64,000 nt of DNA from Variovorax ginsengisoli (GTDB taxonomy: Bacteria; Pseudomonadota; Gammaproteobacteria; Burkholderiales; Burkholderiaceae_C): assembly GCF_030486595.1 (NCBI RefSeq), contig NZ_JAUJZH010000002.1, positions 372,001 to 436,000 on the forward strand, read 5' to 3'. Shown here in pieces: positions 27,614-38,073 of the stretch. The notes beneath the pieces were generated by a model. It searched no databases. It was not told the origin of the DNA and saw only the letters and a program-made list of their open reading frames with translations. Numbering within the stretch: position 1 is the first letter of the stretch; each line of letters begins with the position of its first letter. The position numbers were made by a program, and so were the translations under genes.

Positions 27614-28753
27614 TCAGCCCAGCACGATGCGCGCGATGATGTTGCGCTGGATTTCCGACGAGCCCTCGTAGATGCGCAGGATGCGGGCATCCCGCACGTA
27701 GCGCTCGAGCGGCATCTCGCGCGTGAAGCCGTAGCCGCCATGGATCTGCAGCGCGGTGTCGGCGACGAAGGCCACCATCTCGGAGGCGTAGAGCTTGGCC
27801 ATCGCCGACTGCAGCGTGAACGGCTGGCCTGCCGAGCGCAGCGCCAGGGCCTGCATCGTGAGGCCCCAGGCCGCCTCGAGCCGCAGCTTCATGTCGGCCA
27901 GCATCCACTGGATGCCCTGCTTGCCGGCCAGCGCCTCACCGCCGACCTGGCGCTCGCGCGCCCAGTCCAGTGCTGCCGCCAGCGCGGCTTCGGCGATGCC
28001 GAGCGAAGTCGCGGCGACGTCGAGGCGGCTGTTGTCCAGCACCTTCATGGCGGTCTTGAAGCCGCTGCCCTCGTCGCCGAGGCGGTTGGCGAGCGGCACC
28101 TCGACCGACTCGAAGGCGACCTCGAAGGCGTGGCCGCCGCGGATGCCCATGAGCTTCTCGGGCGCCGAGACCTTCACGCCCGGGCGGTCGGTGTCGACGA
28201 TGAAGGCGCTGACGCCGCGGGCGCCGGCCGTGGCATCGGTCCTGGCGAACACCACCAGGAACTTCGCTTCGGCCGCGTTCGAGATGAAATGCTTGACGCC
28301 GTCGATGCGGTAGCGGTCGCCGTCCCGGACGGCGCGCGTGCGCAGGTCGGCGGGATGCGAGCCGCCGCGCGGCTCGGTCAGTGCGAAGCCTGCCAGCCAC
28401 TCGCCACTGGCCGCGCGCGGCAGGTAGCGGCCGCGCTGGTCGTCGTCGCCGCCGATCAGCACCGCATCGGTGCCCAGGTAGTGGGCGCCGATCATCGAGG
28501 AGGTCGCGGCGCAGGCACGCGAGATCTCGACCAGCGACAGCAGCATCGCGGTCGGCATCACGCCGGGACCGCCCCAGCGCTCGGGCAGGTTCATGCCCAT
28601 CACGCCGAGGGCCGCGAGCCCCGGCACGTGGCAGGTGGCCGAGCGCTCGTGCGCATCGATGTCGCTGGCCAGCGGGGCGATGGCCTCGGTCGCGTAGCGC
28701 GCGACCGCATCGGCCAGGGCCTGGTCTTCTGCGGTGATGCCGAGTCGTGTCAT
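27614..28753 (-). CDS. Acyl-CoA dehydrogenase
   Basis: A 379-aa FAD enzyme of short/branched-chain type. Signatures: GFALTEPRGGSHPADLRTRA, YRIDGVKHFISNAAEAKFLVVFAR, LDNSRLDVAATSLGIAEAALAAALDWARER and LQIHGGYGFTREMPLERYVRDARILRIYEGSSEIQRNIIAR. The glutamate in IYEGSSEIQ aligns with the catalytic base of most family members. The adjacent CoA-transferase (10 bp upstream) suggests it oxidises an acyl-CoA formed by that enzyme; the acyl group is not identifiable. Confidence 0.92.
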   Translation of the reverse strand: MTRLGITAEDQALADAVARYATEAIAPLASDIDAHERSATCHVPGLAALGVMGMNLPERWGGPGVMPTAMLLSLVEISRACAATSSMIGAHYLGTDAVLIGGDDDQRGRYLPRAASGEWLAGFALTEPRGGSHPADLRTRAVRDGDRYRIDGVKHFISNAAEAKFLVVFARTDATAGARGVSAFIVDTDRPGVKVSAPEKLMGIRGGHAFEVAFESVEVPLANRLGDEGSGFKTAMKVLDNSRLDVAATSLGIAEAALAAALDWARERQVGGEALAGKQGIQWMLADMKLRLEAAWGLTMQALALRSAGQPFTLQSAMAKLYASEMVAFVADTALQIHGGYGFTREMPLERYVRDARILRIYEGSSEIQRNIIARIVLG

Positions 28754-28763
28754 GGGTCTTCCT

Positions 28764-29984
28764 TCAGAGGGGGGAGGGGATGGCGGTGGGGCCGAAGGCA
28801 CCGGCCAGGCGCAGCTCGGCGAGCTTGTCGAGGCCGCAGCCGAGAAGCTGCGCGAGCAGGTCATCCGTGTGCTCGCCCAGCGCCGGCGCGCGTTCGGCCC
28901 GGTTCGACGCGGCGCCGTTGAAGCGTACCGGCTGGGTCGGCAGCCGGAGGCCCGGCAGCCGATCGTCCTGCACGCCGCGCAGGAGTTCGCGCGCCTGGGC
29001 CTGGGGCGATTCGAGGGCCTGTGCGATGTTCCAGATCGGCGCGGCGGGAACGCCCGCGGCCTCGAGCCGGCGCACGACCTCATCGACCGGATGCGCGGCG
29101 GCCCAGCCTTCGATCAGGGCGCGCAAGGCGGGCTCCTGCGCGGAGCGCAGCTCGTCGCTGGTGAAGCGCGGGTCGTTCGCGAGCCCGGGCATCGCCATCG
29201 CCGCGGCCAGCGCGTCGAACAGTTTCTTGTTGAGCACCGCCAGCGCGAAGTGGCCGTCCTGCGCGCGATAGACGCCGAACGGCGCCGACAGCGGATGCCG
29301 GTTGCCCACGCGCCGCGCCGGGCGGCCCGTGAACAGGAAGCGCGCCATCGAGGTGGCGAGGAAGCTCAGCGTGGTGTCGAACATCGCGACGTCGACGTGC
29401 TGGCCGTGGCCGGTGCGCTGGGTCTGCAGCAGCGCGGCCAGCGTGGCCCAGGAGGCGAAGAGGCCGGCGACCACGTCCGACACCGCCTCGCCGACCAGCG
29501 TCGGTGCGCCGTCGGGGTCGCCGGTGGCTTCCATCAGGCCGCTCATGGCCTGGACGATGATGTCGTAGGCCGGGCGGTGCGCGTAGGGGCCGGTCTGGCC
29601 GAAGCCCGAGACGCTGACGTAGACCAGCTTCGGGTTCTGCCGCGCCAGCGCCTCGGCGCCGATGCCCAGCCGCTCGGCGACGCCGGGGCGGAAGTTCTCG
29701 ACCACCACGTCGGCTCGGGCCGCCAGTTCATGCACCAGGCGCACCGCATCGGGATTCTTCAGGTCGAGCACCATGCTCTTCTTGTTGCGGTTCATCACCG
29801 TGAAGAGTGCGCTCTGGCCGTTCTTCATCGGGCCGATGGCGCGGTAGTCGTCGCCCTGTGGCGGCTCGATCTTGATCACCTCGGCCCCCAGGTCGGCCAA
29901 CAATGCAGTGGACAGCGGGCCCGCGAGCACGCGAGTGAAATCGAGGATGCGGATGCCGTCGAGCGGACGGGTGGATGGCGTCAT
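28764..29984 (-). CDS. CaiB/BaiF (class III) CoA-transferase
   Basis: A 406-aa family III CoA-transferase: GIRILDFTRVLAGPLSTALLADLGAEVIKIE, NRNKKSMVLDLKNPDAVRLVHELAARADVVVENFRPGV, AYDIIVQAMSGLMEATGDPDG and GQHVDVAMFDTTLSFLATSMARF. It is a paralog, not a copy, of the enzyme at 4936. It would load CoA onto a carboxylic acid for the downstream acyl-CoA dehydrogenase (spacing 10 bp). A LysR gene is divergent from it, 90 bp away. Confidence 0.9.
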   Translation of the reverse strand: MTPSTRPLDGIRILDFTRVLAGPLSTALLADLGAEVIKIEPPQGDDYRAIGPMKNGQSALFTVMNRNKKSMVLDLKNPDAVRLVHELAARADVVVENFRPGVAERLGIGAEALARQNPKLVYVSVSGFGQTGPYAHRPAYDIIVQAMSGLMEATGDPDGAPTLVGEAVSDVVAGLFASWATLAALLQTQRTGHGQHVDVAMFDTTLSFLATSMARFLFTGRPARRVGNRHPLSAPFGVYRAQDGHFALAVLNKKLFDALAAAMAMPGLANDPRFTSDELRSAQEPALRALIEGWAAAHPVDEVVRRLEAAGVPAAPIWNIAQALESPQAQARELLRGVQDDRLPGLRLPTQPVRFNGAASNRAERAPALGEHTDDLLAQLLGCGLDKLAELRLAGAFGPTAIPSPL

Positions 29985-30026
29985 GGCGGGTGCTTTGGTG
30001 ACTGTGGGCCGCCATGGTCGATCCCT

Positions 30027-30059
30027 TTTGAATCAAATGAAAATACGCATCGTTGATGC
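30027..30059. promoter_or_regulatory. Dyads in the CoA-transferase/LysR divergent promoter
   Basis: TTTGA-A-TCAAA (30027-30037) and GCATC-GTT-GATGC (30047-30059) lie in the 90-bp A/T-rich gap between the two divergent start codons. The second ends 15 bp before the LysR ATG. They are plausible contact sites for the LysR protein; evidence is symmetry and location only. Confidence 0.4.
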
Positions 30060-30074
30060 CTTGGATCGAAAAAG

Positions 30075-30989
30075 ATGATTCACCTGAACCTTCGCCAGCT
30101 CGAGTACTTCGTCGCCGCCGCACACCATGGCGGGGCCGCGCGGGCAGCCGATGCGCTCGGCGTGTCGCAGCCTTCGATCTCCAAGGCCATCGCGGACCTG
30201 GAAGCGCTGTGGGGCGAGCGGCTGTTCGTCCGGCTGCATGCGCGCGGGCTCGAACTCACCGGCGCCGGCGCGCTGCGGCACCGCGAGGCGCATGCGCTGC
30301 TCGAGCAGGCCCGCACGCTGGCCGCGCCACGCTCGGGCGCGCTCGCCGGCCTGCTGCGGGTGGGCTGCCTGAGCACGCTGGCGCCGCGTTGGCTGCCCGA
30401 CATCCTGGCGCGCATGGCCAAGGCGTTTCCGGCCATCGAAGTGCAACTGGTCGAGGGCGACACCGAGACGCTCACGCGCATGCTCGAACGCGGCGCGCTC
30501 GATGTCGCGCTGATGTACGACCTCGGCCTGGCGCGCGGGGTGCGGCTCGAACCCCTGACGCAGCTTCGCCCCTACGCGCTGCTGCCCTGGGGGCATCGAC
30601 TGGCCGCGGCCGGCACCCTGCGCATCGCCGATCTCGCGCGCGAGCCCCTGGTGCTGATCAACCTGCCGCACAGCCGCGAGTACTTCCTTTCGCTGTTTCG
30701 AGATGCCGGCGTCGTGCCGCGGATCGCGCACGAGAGCGCATCGCTGGAAATGGTGCGCTCGCTGGTCGCCAACGGCCTCGGCGTCTCGCTTCTGACGACC
30801 CGTCCGGTGCGCGACCAGGCCTACGACGGCAAGCGCATCGCCTGCCGGCGGCTGCGCGGCCGGCTCGCGCTGCAGTCGGTGGCGTTGGCGCATCCGCCGC
30901 CGGGCAGCTACGCGTCGCCGCTGGCTGCGGCTTTTGCCGAGGTGGCGCATGCGGGCGTGGCGAAACAGGCGGACGCATTGACAGGCTGA
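30075..30989 (+). CDS. LysR family regulator divergent from CoA-transferase
   Basis: A 304-aa LysR regulator: winged helix LNLRQLEYFVAAAHHGGAARAADALGVSQPSISKAIADLEALWG and effector domain from LLRVGCLSTLAPRWLPDIL. Its position suggests control of the CoA-transferase/acyl-CoA dehydrogenase pair. The C-terminal codons (GVAKQADALTG) overlap a stretch of DNA that resembles the 5' half of a leucine tRNA, without a matching 3' half. Confidence 0.87.
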   Translation: MIHLNLRQLEYFVAAAHHGGAARAADALGVSQPSISKAIADLEALWGERLFVRLHARGLELTGAGALRHREAHALLEQARTLAAPRSGALAGLLRVGCLSTLAPRWLPDILARMAKAFPAIEVQLVEGDTETLTRMLERGALDVALMYDLGLARGVRLEPLTQLRPYALLPWGHRLAAAGTLRIADLAREPLVLINLPHSREYFLSLFRDAGVVPRIAHESASLEMVRSLVANGLGVSLLTTRPVRDQAYDGKRIACRRLRGRLALQSVALAHPPPGSYASPLAAAFAEVAHAGVAKQADALTG

Positions 30990-31048
30990 GCCTCGCGCGC
31001 TCGCCTGGCACGTCGCTTGCATTCGACCGCCATATTCGCCGCGTCTGT

Positions 31049-31064
31049 TCCTGTCTAGACAACT
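31049..31064. promoter_or_regulatory. HutC-type operator (weaker copy)
   Basis: A perfect 10-bp palindrome TGTCTAGACA (31052-31061) with flanks that match the main site partly (CCTGT at left, ACA at right). It lies 85 bp upstream of the stronger operator and about 200 bp before the ABC transporter gene, so HutC could bridge the two. Confidence 0.45.
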
Positions 31065-31139
31065 TTTGGTGCATGAAACCGCTTTCGCGCACTGCGGGAG
31101 TGCAAGGCGCCACTTGCCATCGACCCAAATTCCGGGTTA

Positions 31140-31155
31140 ACCTGTATATACAGGT
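31140..31155. promoter_or_regulatory. HutC operator upstream of the hut transporter
   Basis: A perfect 16-bp palindrome ACCTGTATATACAGGT. The TGTATATACA core fits operators of the HutC branch of GntR repressors, which release DNA when urocanate is present. It stands 98 bp before the substrate-binding protein ATG. A related 16-mer with three mismatches precedes hutH. Confidence 0.8.
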
Positions 31156-31253
31156 GCAGCGCGGGGAATGAAACTCGGCTGCCCTGCTGGACTACGAATA
31201 CTTTTTCCTGCCCGGCTAGCCGAAAACTTTTGAAACGCAACAGGAGAACCTGA

Positions 31254-32219
31254 ATGGTCAAGACGGTCGGAAAAATCGCCTCGCTGCTGGCGGCTGGTGC
31301 ATGCATCGCGGGCATGGCGGCGAGCGCCCACGCCGAAGACACCAAGATCACGCTGGGCATGTCGGGCTGGACCGGCTTCGCGCCGTTGACGCTGGCCGAC
31401 AAGGCCGGCATCTTCAAGAAGAACGGCCTCGATGTCGACCTGCGCATGATTCCGCAGAAGGACCGCCACCTGGCGCTGGCCTCGGGCGCGATCCAGTGCG
31501 CGGCCACCACGGTCGAGACGCACGTGGCCTGGAACGCCAACGGTGTGCCGATCGTCCAGATCTTCCAGATGGACAAGTCCTATGGCGCCGACGGCCTGGC
31601 CGTGCGCAACGACGTCAAGAGCTTCGCCGACCTGAAGGGCAAGGCGATCGGCGTCAGCGCGCCCGGCACCGCGCCGTACTTCGGCCTGGCCTGGATGCTC
31701 AACAAGAACGGCATGAGCATGAAGGACGTGAAGCTGGTGTCGCTCGAGCCGCAGCCCGCCGCCCAGGCCTTCGTGGCCGGCCAGAACGACGGCGCGATGA
31801 CCTACGAGCCGTACCTCTCGACCGTCCGCGCCAACCCCGCCGCCGGCAAGATCCTGGCCACCACGCTCGACTACCCGATGGTGATGGACACCGTCGGCTG
31901 CGCCCCGACCTGGCTCAAGTCCAACGCCAAGGCGGCCCAGGCGCTGGCCAATTCGTACTTTGAGGCCCTCGACATGATCAAGGCCGACCCGGCCAAGGCG
32001 AACGAGATCATGGGCGCGGCGGTCAAGCAGAGCGGAGAGCAGTTCGCCAAGTCGTCGGCCAACCTGCGCTGGTCGGACAAGGCGGCAAACCAGAAGTTCT
32101 TCGCCAACGACATCCTCCCGTTCATGAAGGACGCGCAGGTGATCCTGCTGGAGTCCGGCGTGATCCGCAAGGCTCCCGACGACCTGGCCACCACCTTCGA
32201 CACCAGCTTCGTCAAGTAA
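31254..32219 (+). CDS. ABC transporter substrate-binding protein (NMT1/SsuA-like) of hut cluster
   Basis: A 321-aa periplasmic protein with signal peptide (KTVGKIASLLAAGACIAGMAASAHA) and an NMT1/taurine-type fold: WTGFAPLTLADKAGIFKKNGLDVDLRMIP, KGKAIGVSAPGTAPYFGLAWML and AFVAGQNDGAMTYEPYLSTV. AGGAG precedes ATG 31254. It leads the permease and ATPase genes and is expected to capture histidine, urocanate or a related imidazole; the fold differs from the ProX-type HutX of rhizobia. The specificity is inferred from context only. A HutC operator lies upstream. Confidence 0.88.
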   Translation: MVKTVGKIASLLAAGACIAGMAASAHAEDTKITLGMSGWTGFAPLTLADKAGIFKKNGLDVDLRMIPQKDRHLALASGAIQCAATTVETHVAWNANGVPIVQIFQMDKSYGADGLAVRNDVKSFADLKGKAIGVSAPGTAPYFGLAWMLNKNGMSMKDVKLVSLEPQPAAQAFVAGQNDGAMTYEPYLSTVRANPAAGKILATTLDYPMVMDTVGCAPTWLKSNAKAAQALANSYFEALDMIKADPAKANEIMGAAVKQSGEQFAKSSANLRWSDKAANQKFFANDILPFMKDAQVILLESGVIRKAPDDLATTFDTSFVK

Positions 32220-32234
32220 GAGGCACGGACGATC

Positions 32235-33095
32235 ATGAGCGCGACGCCTGTCATGCACTCCTCCACGCCGGCGGCCTCGGCCGCGCCGGCCGCCCCCCAG
32301 TCGCCTCGCCGGCGCCGCGCGCTGGCCCCGCTCGAACCGGTCGGCGCACGGGCGCGCTGGCTGCTGGGCGTCGGCTTCTTCGTCCTGTTCGTGGCGGTCT
32401 GGGGCTTCTTCACGCTCGGCGGCTTCGTGTCGCCGACCTTCCTGGCCAGCCCGGTCACGATGGTCAAGGAAGCCGTGCTGCTCTTCACCGAGTTCAACTT
32501 CGGCCACGACATCGGCATGACCGTCTGGCGCGTGTTCGGCGGCTTCGTGCTGGCGACCATCGTGGCCGTGCCGCTGGGCATCGCGATGGGCACCTGGAAG
32601 AGCGTCGAGGCTTTCTTCGAGCCCTTCGTCTCGTTCTGCCGCTACCTGCCGGCCTCGGCCTTCATTCCGCTCCTGATCCTCTGGGCCGGCATCGGCGAGA
32701 CCCAGAAGCTGCTGGTGATCTTCATCGGCTCGGTGTTCCAGATCACGCTGATGGTGGCGGTCACGGTGGGCAGCGCGCGGCGCGACCTGGTCGAGGCCGC
32801 CTACACGCTGGGCGCCAACAGCCGCGGCATCGTGCTGCGGGTGCTGATCCCCGGCGCCGCGCCCGGCATCGCCGAGACGCTGCGCCTGGTGCTGGGCTGG
32901 GCCTGGACCTACGTGATCGTGGCCGAGTTGATCGGATCGTCGTCCGGCATCGGCCACATGATCACCGACAGCCAGGCGCTGCTGAACACCGGGCAGATCA
33001 TCTTCGGGATCATCGTCATCGGCGTGATCGGCCTCATTTCCGACTTCGCTTTCAAGGCGCTCAACCGCCGTCTCTTCGCCTGGAGCACGATCTGA
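32235..33095 (+). CDS. ABC transporter permease (SsuC/TauC-like) of hut cluster
   Basis: A 286-aa inner-membrane permease with an unusually Ala/Pro-rich 35-residue N-terminus (STPAASAAPAAPQSPRRRRALAP), then about six helices. The EAA loop is AAYTLGANSRGIVLRVLIPGAAPGIAETLRL, which contacts the ATPase. First helix: WLLGVGFFVLFVAVWGFFTL. It follows the binding protein by 15 bp, and its TGA shares a base with the ATPase ATG. Confidence 0.9.
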   Translation: MSATPVMHSSTPAASAAPAAPQSPRRRRALAPLEPVGARARWLLGVGFFVLFVAVWGFFTLGGFVSPTFLASPVTMVKEAVLLFTEFNFGHDIGMTVWRVFGGFVLATIVAVPLGIAMGTWKSVEAFFEPFVSFCRYLPASAFIPLLILWAGIGETQKLLVIFIGSVFQITLMVAVTVGSARRDLVEAAYTLGANSRGIVLRVLIPGAAPGIAETLRLVLGWAWTYVIVAELIGSSSGIGHMITDSQALLNTGQIIFGIIVIGVIGLISDFAFKALNRRLFAWSTI

Positions 33096-33874
33096 TGAAC
33101 CAGCTTTCGATTCGCGGCGTGTCCCGCACCTTCACCGGCACGCGCGGCCAGACCACGCAGGCGCTGCTGCCGATCGACTTCGAAGTGCGCGAGAACGACT
33201 TCGTTACCATCCTCGGCCCGTCGGGCTGCGGCAAGTCCACCCTGCTGCGCATCGTGGCCGGCCTCGACTACCCGACCGAAGGCCGCGTGCTGCTCGACGG
33301 CCAGACCGTCGAGGGCCCGGGCGCCGACCGCGGCGTGGTGTTCCAGAGCTACACGCTGTTCCCCTGGCTCACGATCGCGCAGAACATCCGCTTCGGCCTG
33401 CGGGAGCGCGGCATGAGCGAGGCCGACCAGAAGGAGCGCAGCGATTTCTTCATCGCCAAGGTCGGCCTGCGCGGCTTCGAGAACCATTTCCCCAAGCAGC
33501 TCTCCGGCGGCATGCAGCAGCGCACCGCCATCGCCCGCGCGCTGGCCAACGATCCCAAGATGCTGCTGCTCGACGAGCCCTTCGGCGCGCTCGACAACCA
33601 GACCCGCGTGCTGATGCAGGAACTGCTGCTGGGCATCTGGGAGTCGGCCCGCAAGACGGTGCTGTTCGTCACGCACGACATCGACGAGGCGATCTTCATG
33701 GCCAACCGCGTGGCCGTGTTCAGCGCCCGGCCCGGCCGCATCAAGACCGAGATCCCGGTCGACTTCGGCCATCCGCGCCACTACACAATCAAGACCTCGC
33801 CCGAGTTCATGGACATCAAGGCACGGCTCACCGAAGAGATCCGCGCCGAATCGATGGCCGCCGCCGAGCATTGA
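33095..33874 (+). CDS. ABC transporter ATP-binding protein (SsuB/TauB-like) of hut cluster
   Basis: The 259-aa ATPase has Walker A GPSGCGKSTLLRIVAG, the Q-loop VVFQSYTLFPWLT, signature LSGGMQQRTAIARALANDPKMLLLDEPFGALDNQTR and switch histidine in FVTHDIDEAIFMANR. It powers import by the two preceding products. Start ATG 33095 overlaps the permease TGA. The gene ends 23 bp before the hutC ATG. Confidence 0.93.
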   Translation: MNQLSIRGVSRTFTGTRGQTTQALLPIDFEVRENDFVTILGPSGCGKSTLLRIVAGLDYPTEGRVLLDGQTVEGPGADRGVVFQSYTLFPWLTIAQNIRFGLRERGMSEADQKERSDFFIAKVGLRGFENHFPKQLSGGMQQRTAIARALANDPKMLLLDEPFGALDNQTRVLMQELLLGIWESARKTVLFVTHDIDEAIFMANRVAVFSARPGRIKTEIPVDFGHPRHYTIKTSPEFMDIKARLTEEIRAESMAAAEH

Positions 33875-33897
33875 TCCCCAGTCCCGAGAAAGTCCGC

Positions 33898-34695
33898 ATG
33901 ACAGCCGCCAGCCTCCGCAAAGCCTCCGACGCCCACCGCACCGCGCCTGCGCGCGCGGCGGCCTCGACGTCGCCCGCGCTGGCGCTGTACGAGCAGATCA
34001 AGGCCTTCATCACGCACAAGATCCAGGACGGCTCCTGGGGGGCCGGCCATCGCCTGCCGTCCGAGAGCGAGCTGGTGGCGCAGTTCGGCGTGGCCCGCAT
34101 GACGGTCAACCGCGCGCTGCGCGAGCTGGTCGAGCAGGGGCGCATCGTGCGCGTGGCGGGTGTCGGCAGCTTCGTCGCCGAGGACAAGCCGCAGTCGACC
34201 TTGCTGCAGATCGCCAACATCGCCAGCGAGATCCGAGACCGCGGGCACGACTACCGCTGCGAGTTCCTCACGGCCGAGCGCATCGCCGCCTCGCCCGACG
34301 TCGCGGTCTGGCTCGACCTGCGGCCCGGCGAGTCGGTGTTCCACACGGTCTGCCTGCACATGGAGAACGAAATCCCGGTGCAGCTCGAAGACCGCTACGT
34401 GAACCCGCGCGTGGTGCCCGACTTCCTCGACCAGGATTTCTCGCTGGTCCCGCCGAGCGAGTACCTGGTGCGCAACGTGCCCTTCGACCAGATCGAGCAT
34501 GTGGTCGACGCCGTGCTGCCGACGCCCGAGCAGGCCGAACGGCTGGCGATGGCGGTGACCGACCCCTGCCTGCTGCTGACGCGCCGCACCTGGACCCGCA
34601 CCCTGCCGGTGACGGTGGTGCGCTGCCTGCACCCGGCTTCGCGCTATCGCCTCGGCAGCCGGTTCCGGGCCGACGGCAACCCTTCCTTCGGCTGA
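33898..34695 (+). CDS. hutC: Histidine utilisation repressor HutC (GntR family)
   Basis: A 265-aa GntR/HutC regulator: winged helix (ALYEQIKAFITHKIQDGSWGAGHRLPSESELVAQFGVARMTVNRALRELVEQGRIVRVAGVGSFVAE) and UTRA effector domain (DYRCEFLTAERIAASPDVAVWLDLRPGESVFHTVCLHMENEIPVQLEDRYVNP). It should repress hut genes and be released by urocanate. An alternative TTG start at 33871 overlaps the ATPase stop as TTGA, but ATG 33898 begins closer to the family start. Its N-terminus before the HTH is a 30-residue Ala/Ser-rich tail. Confidence 0.93.
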   Translation: MTAASLRKASDAHRTAPARAAASTSPALALYEQIKAFITHKIQDGSWGAGHRLPSESELVAQFGVARMTVNRALRELVEQGRIVRVAGVGSFVAEDKPQSTLLQIANIASEIRDRGHDYRCEFLTAERIAASPDVAVWLDLRPGESVFHTVCLHMENEIPVQLEDRYVNPRVVPDFLDQDFSLVPPSEYLVRNVPFDQIEHVVDAVLPTPEQAERLAMAVTDPCLLLTRRTWTRTLPVTVVRCLHPASRYRLGSRFRADGNPSFG

Positions 34696-34730
34696 ACGCG
34701 CACGCCCGGCCTTCGATTTCGCGCGCACCT

Positions 34731-34746
34731 ACTTGTATAGACAGGA
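34731..34746. promoter_or_regulatory. HutC operator overlapping the hutH ribosome site
   Basis: ACTTGTATAGACAGGA matches the main operator at 31140 in 13 of 16 positions. Its right half runs into the AGGAG (34743-34747) of hutH, whose ATG is at 34753. HutC bound here would sit on the 5' end of a hutH transcript or block readthrough from hutC. Confidence 0.65.
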
Positions 34747-34752
34747 GAACCC

Positions 34753-36303
34753 ATGAACGCCACCCCTTCCGCCCACGCGCCGATCGTCCTCGCGCCCGGC
34801 GATGTCGATCTCGCCACCCTGCGCCGCGTGCATGCCGGTGGCGTCCAGCTCGCGCTCGATCCGGCGGCGCGCGCCGGCCTGCTCGCGGCGCAGGCCACGG
34901 TCAAGCGCATCGTCGATGCCGGCGAAGTGGTCTACGGCATCAACACCGGCTTCGGCAAGCTGGCCCAGACCATCATCCCGCCCGAGCGCCTGGCCGAACT
35001 GCAGCGCAACCTGGTGCTGTCGCACAGCGCCGGCACCGGCGAGCCGCTGGCGGCCGGCGTGGTCCGGCTGGTGCTGGCGACCAAGGCCGTGAGCCTGGCG
35101 CGCGGGCATTCCGGCGTGCGGCCCGAGATCGTCGATGCGCTGCTGGCGCTGTCGAACGCCGGCCTGCTGCCGCGCATTCCGTCGAAGGGATCGGTGGGCG
35201 CCTCCGGCGACCTGGCGCCGCTGGCGCACCTGGCCTGCGTGCTGATCGGCGAGGGCGAAGTCACGACGCCCGACGGCGAAGTCATCGGCGGCGCCGATGC
35301 GCTGCGCCGCATCGGCCTCGCGCCCTTCGTGCTCGGCCCCAAGGAAGGCCTGGCGCTGCTCAACGGCACCCAGGTCTCGACCGCGCTGGCGCTGGCCGGC
35401 CTGTTCGGCGCCGAGGACGTCTTCGCGGCCGGCCTGATGGCGGGTGCGCTGTCGCTCGAGGCGATCCAGGGCTCGATCAAGCCCTTCGACGCCCGCATCC
35501 ATGCCGCGCGCGGCCAGCCGGGCCAGATCGCGGTGGCGGGCGCGGTGCGCGCGCTGCTCGAAGGCAGCGAGATCGTGCCCTCGCACGCCGACTGCGGCCG
35601 GGTGCAGGACCCGTACTCGATCCGCTGCGTGCCGCAGGTGATGGGCGCCTGCCTCGACAACCTCGCGCACGCGGCGCGCGTGCTTCGCATCGAGGCCAAT
35701 GCGGCCTCCGACAACCCACTTGTTTTCGACAACGGCGACGTGATCTCGGGCGGCAACTTCCACGCCGAGCCGGTGGCCTTCGCGGCCGACATCATCGCGC
35801 TGTCGGTGGCTGAGATCGGCGCCATCTCCGAGCGCCGCATGGCGCTGCTGCTCGACAGCGGCCTGTCGGGCCTGCCGCCCTTCCTGGTGCGCGACGGCGG
35901 CGTCAACTCCGGCTTCATGATCGCCCAGGTGACGGCCGCGGCGCTGGCCTCCGAGAACAAGTCGCTGGCCCATCCGGCCAGCGTCGACAGCCTGCCGACC
36001 TCGGCCAACCAGGAAGACCACGTGTCGATGGCGACCTTCGCCGGCCGCCGGCTCGGCGACATGGTGAACAACACCGCGGTCGTGGTCGGCATCGAGGCCA
36101 TGGCCGCCGCGCAAGGGATCGAACTGAAGAGGGGGCCGAAGAGCTCGCCCTTGATCGAAGCCGAGTTCGCCGCCATCCGCGAGCGGGTTCCCTTCATCGA
36201 CCAGGACATCTATCTCGCACCGACCATCGAAGCCATGCGCACCTGGGCGCGTCAGGAGAACTGGCCCCAGGCCGTGCAATCTATCCTGCCCAGCCAGGCC
36301 TGA
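34753..36303 (+). CDS. hutH: Histidine ammonia-lyase
   Basis: Converts L-histidine to trans-urocanate and ammonia, the first step of the pathway. The 516-aa enzyme has the MIO prosthetic group tripeptide A150-S151-G152 in [12 protein letters not shown], the tyrosine loop [11 protein letters not shown] (Y61), and conserved [19 protein letters not shown] and [18 protein letters not shown] 34753 follows AGGAG. The 57-bp gap to hutC contains a HutC operator, so hutH has its own regulated expression besides readthrough. Confidence 0.97.
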   Translation: MNATPSAHAPIVLAPGDVDLATLRRVHAGGVQLALDPAARAGLLAAQATVKRIVDAGEVVYGINTGFGKLAQTIIPPERLAELQRNLVLSHSAGTGEPLAAGVVRLVLATKAVSLARGHSGVRPEIVDALLALSNAGLLPRIPSKGSVGASGDLAPLAHLACVLIGEGEVTTPDGEVIGGADALRRIGLAPFVLGPKEGLALLNGTQVSTALALAGLFGAEDVFAAGLMAGALSLEAIQGSIKPFDARIHAARGQPGQIAVAGAVRALLEGSEIVPSHADCGRVQDPYSIRCVPQVMGACLDNLAHAARVLRIEANAASDNPLVFDNGDVISGGNFHAEPVAFAADIIALSVAEIGAISERRMALLLDSGLSGLPPFLVRDGGVNSGFMIAQVTAAALASENKSLAHPASVDSLPTSANQEDHVSMATFAGRRLGDMVNNTAVVVGIEAMAAAQGIELKRGPKSSPLIEAEFAAIRERVPFIDQDIYLAPTIEAMRTWARQENWPQAVQSILPSQA

Positions 36304-36342
36304 ATCAACGATCACGTTCCGACATCGAAAGGACATCCCGCC

Positions 36343-38061
<1,719 letters not shown>

Positions 38062-38073
38062 TCCGGCAAGGCC

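Noticed and set aside
30951..31030. Complete tRNA-Leu gene
   Set aside because: Only the 5' half resembles a tRNA. No anticodon stem, T-arm or matching acceptor strand follows, so I kept it only as a possible remnant.
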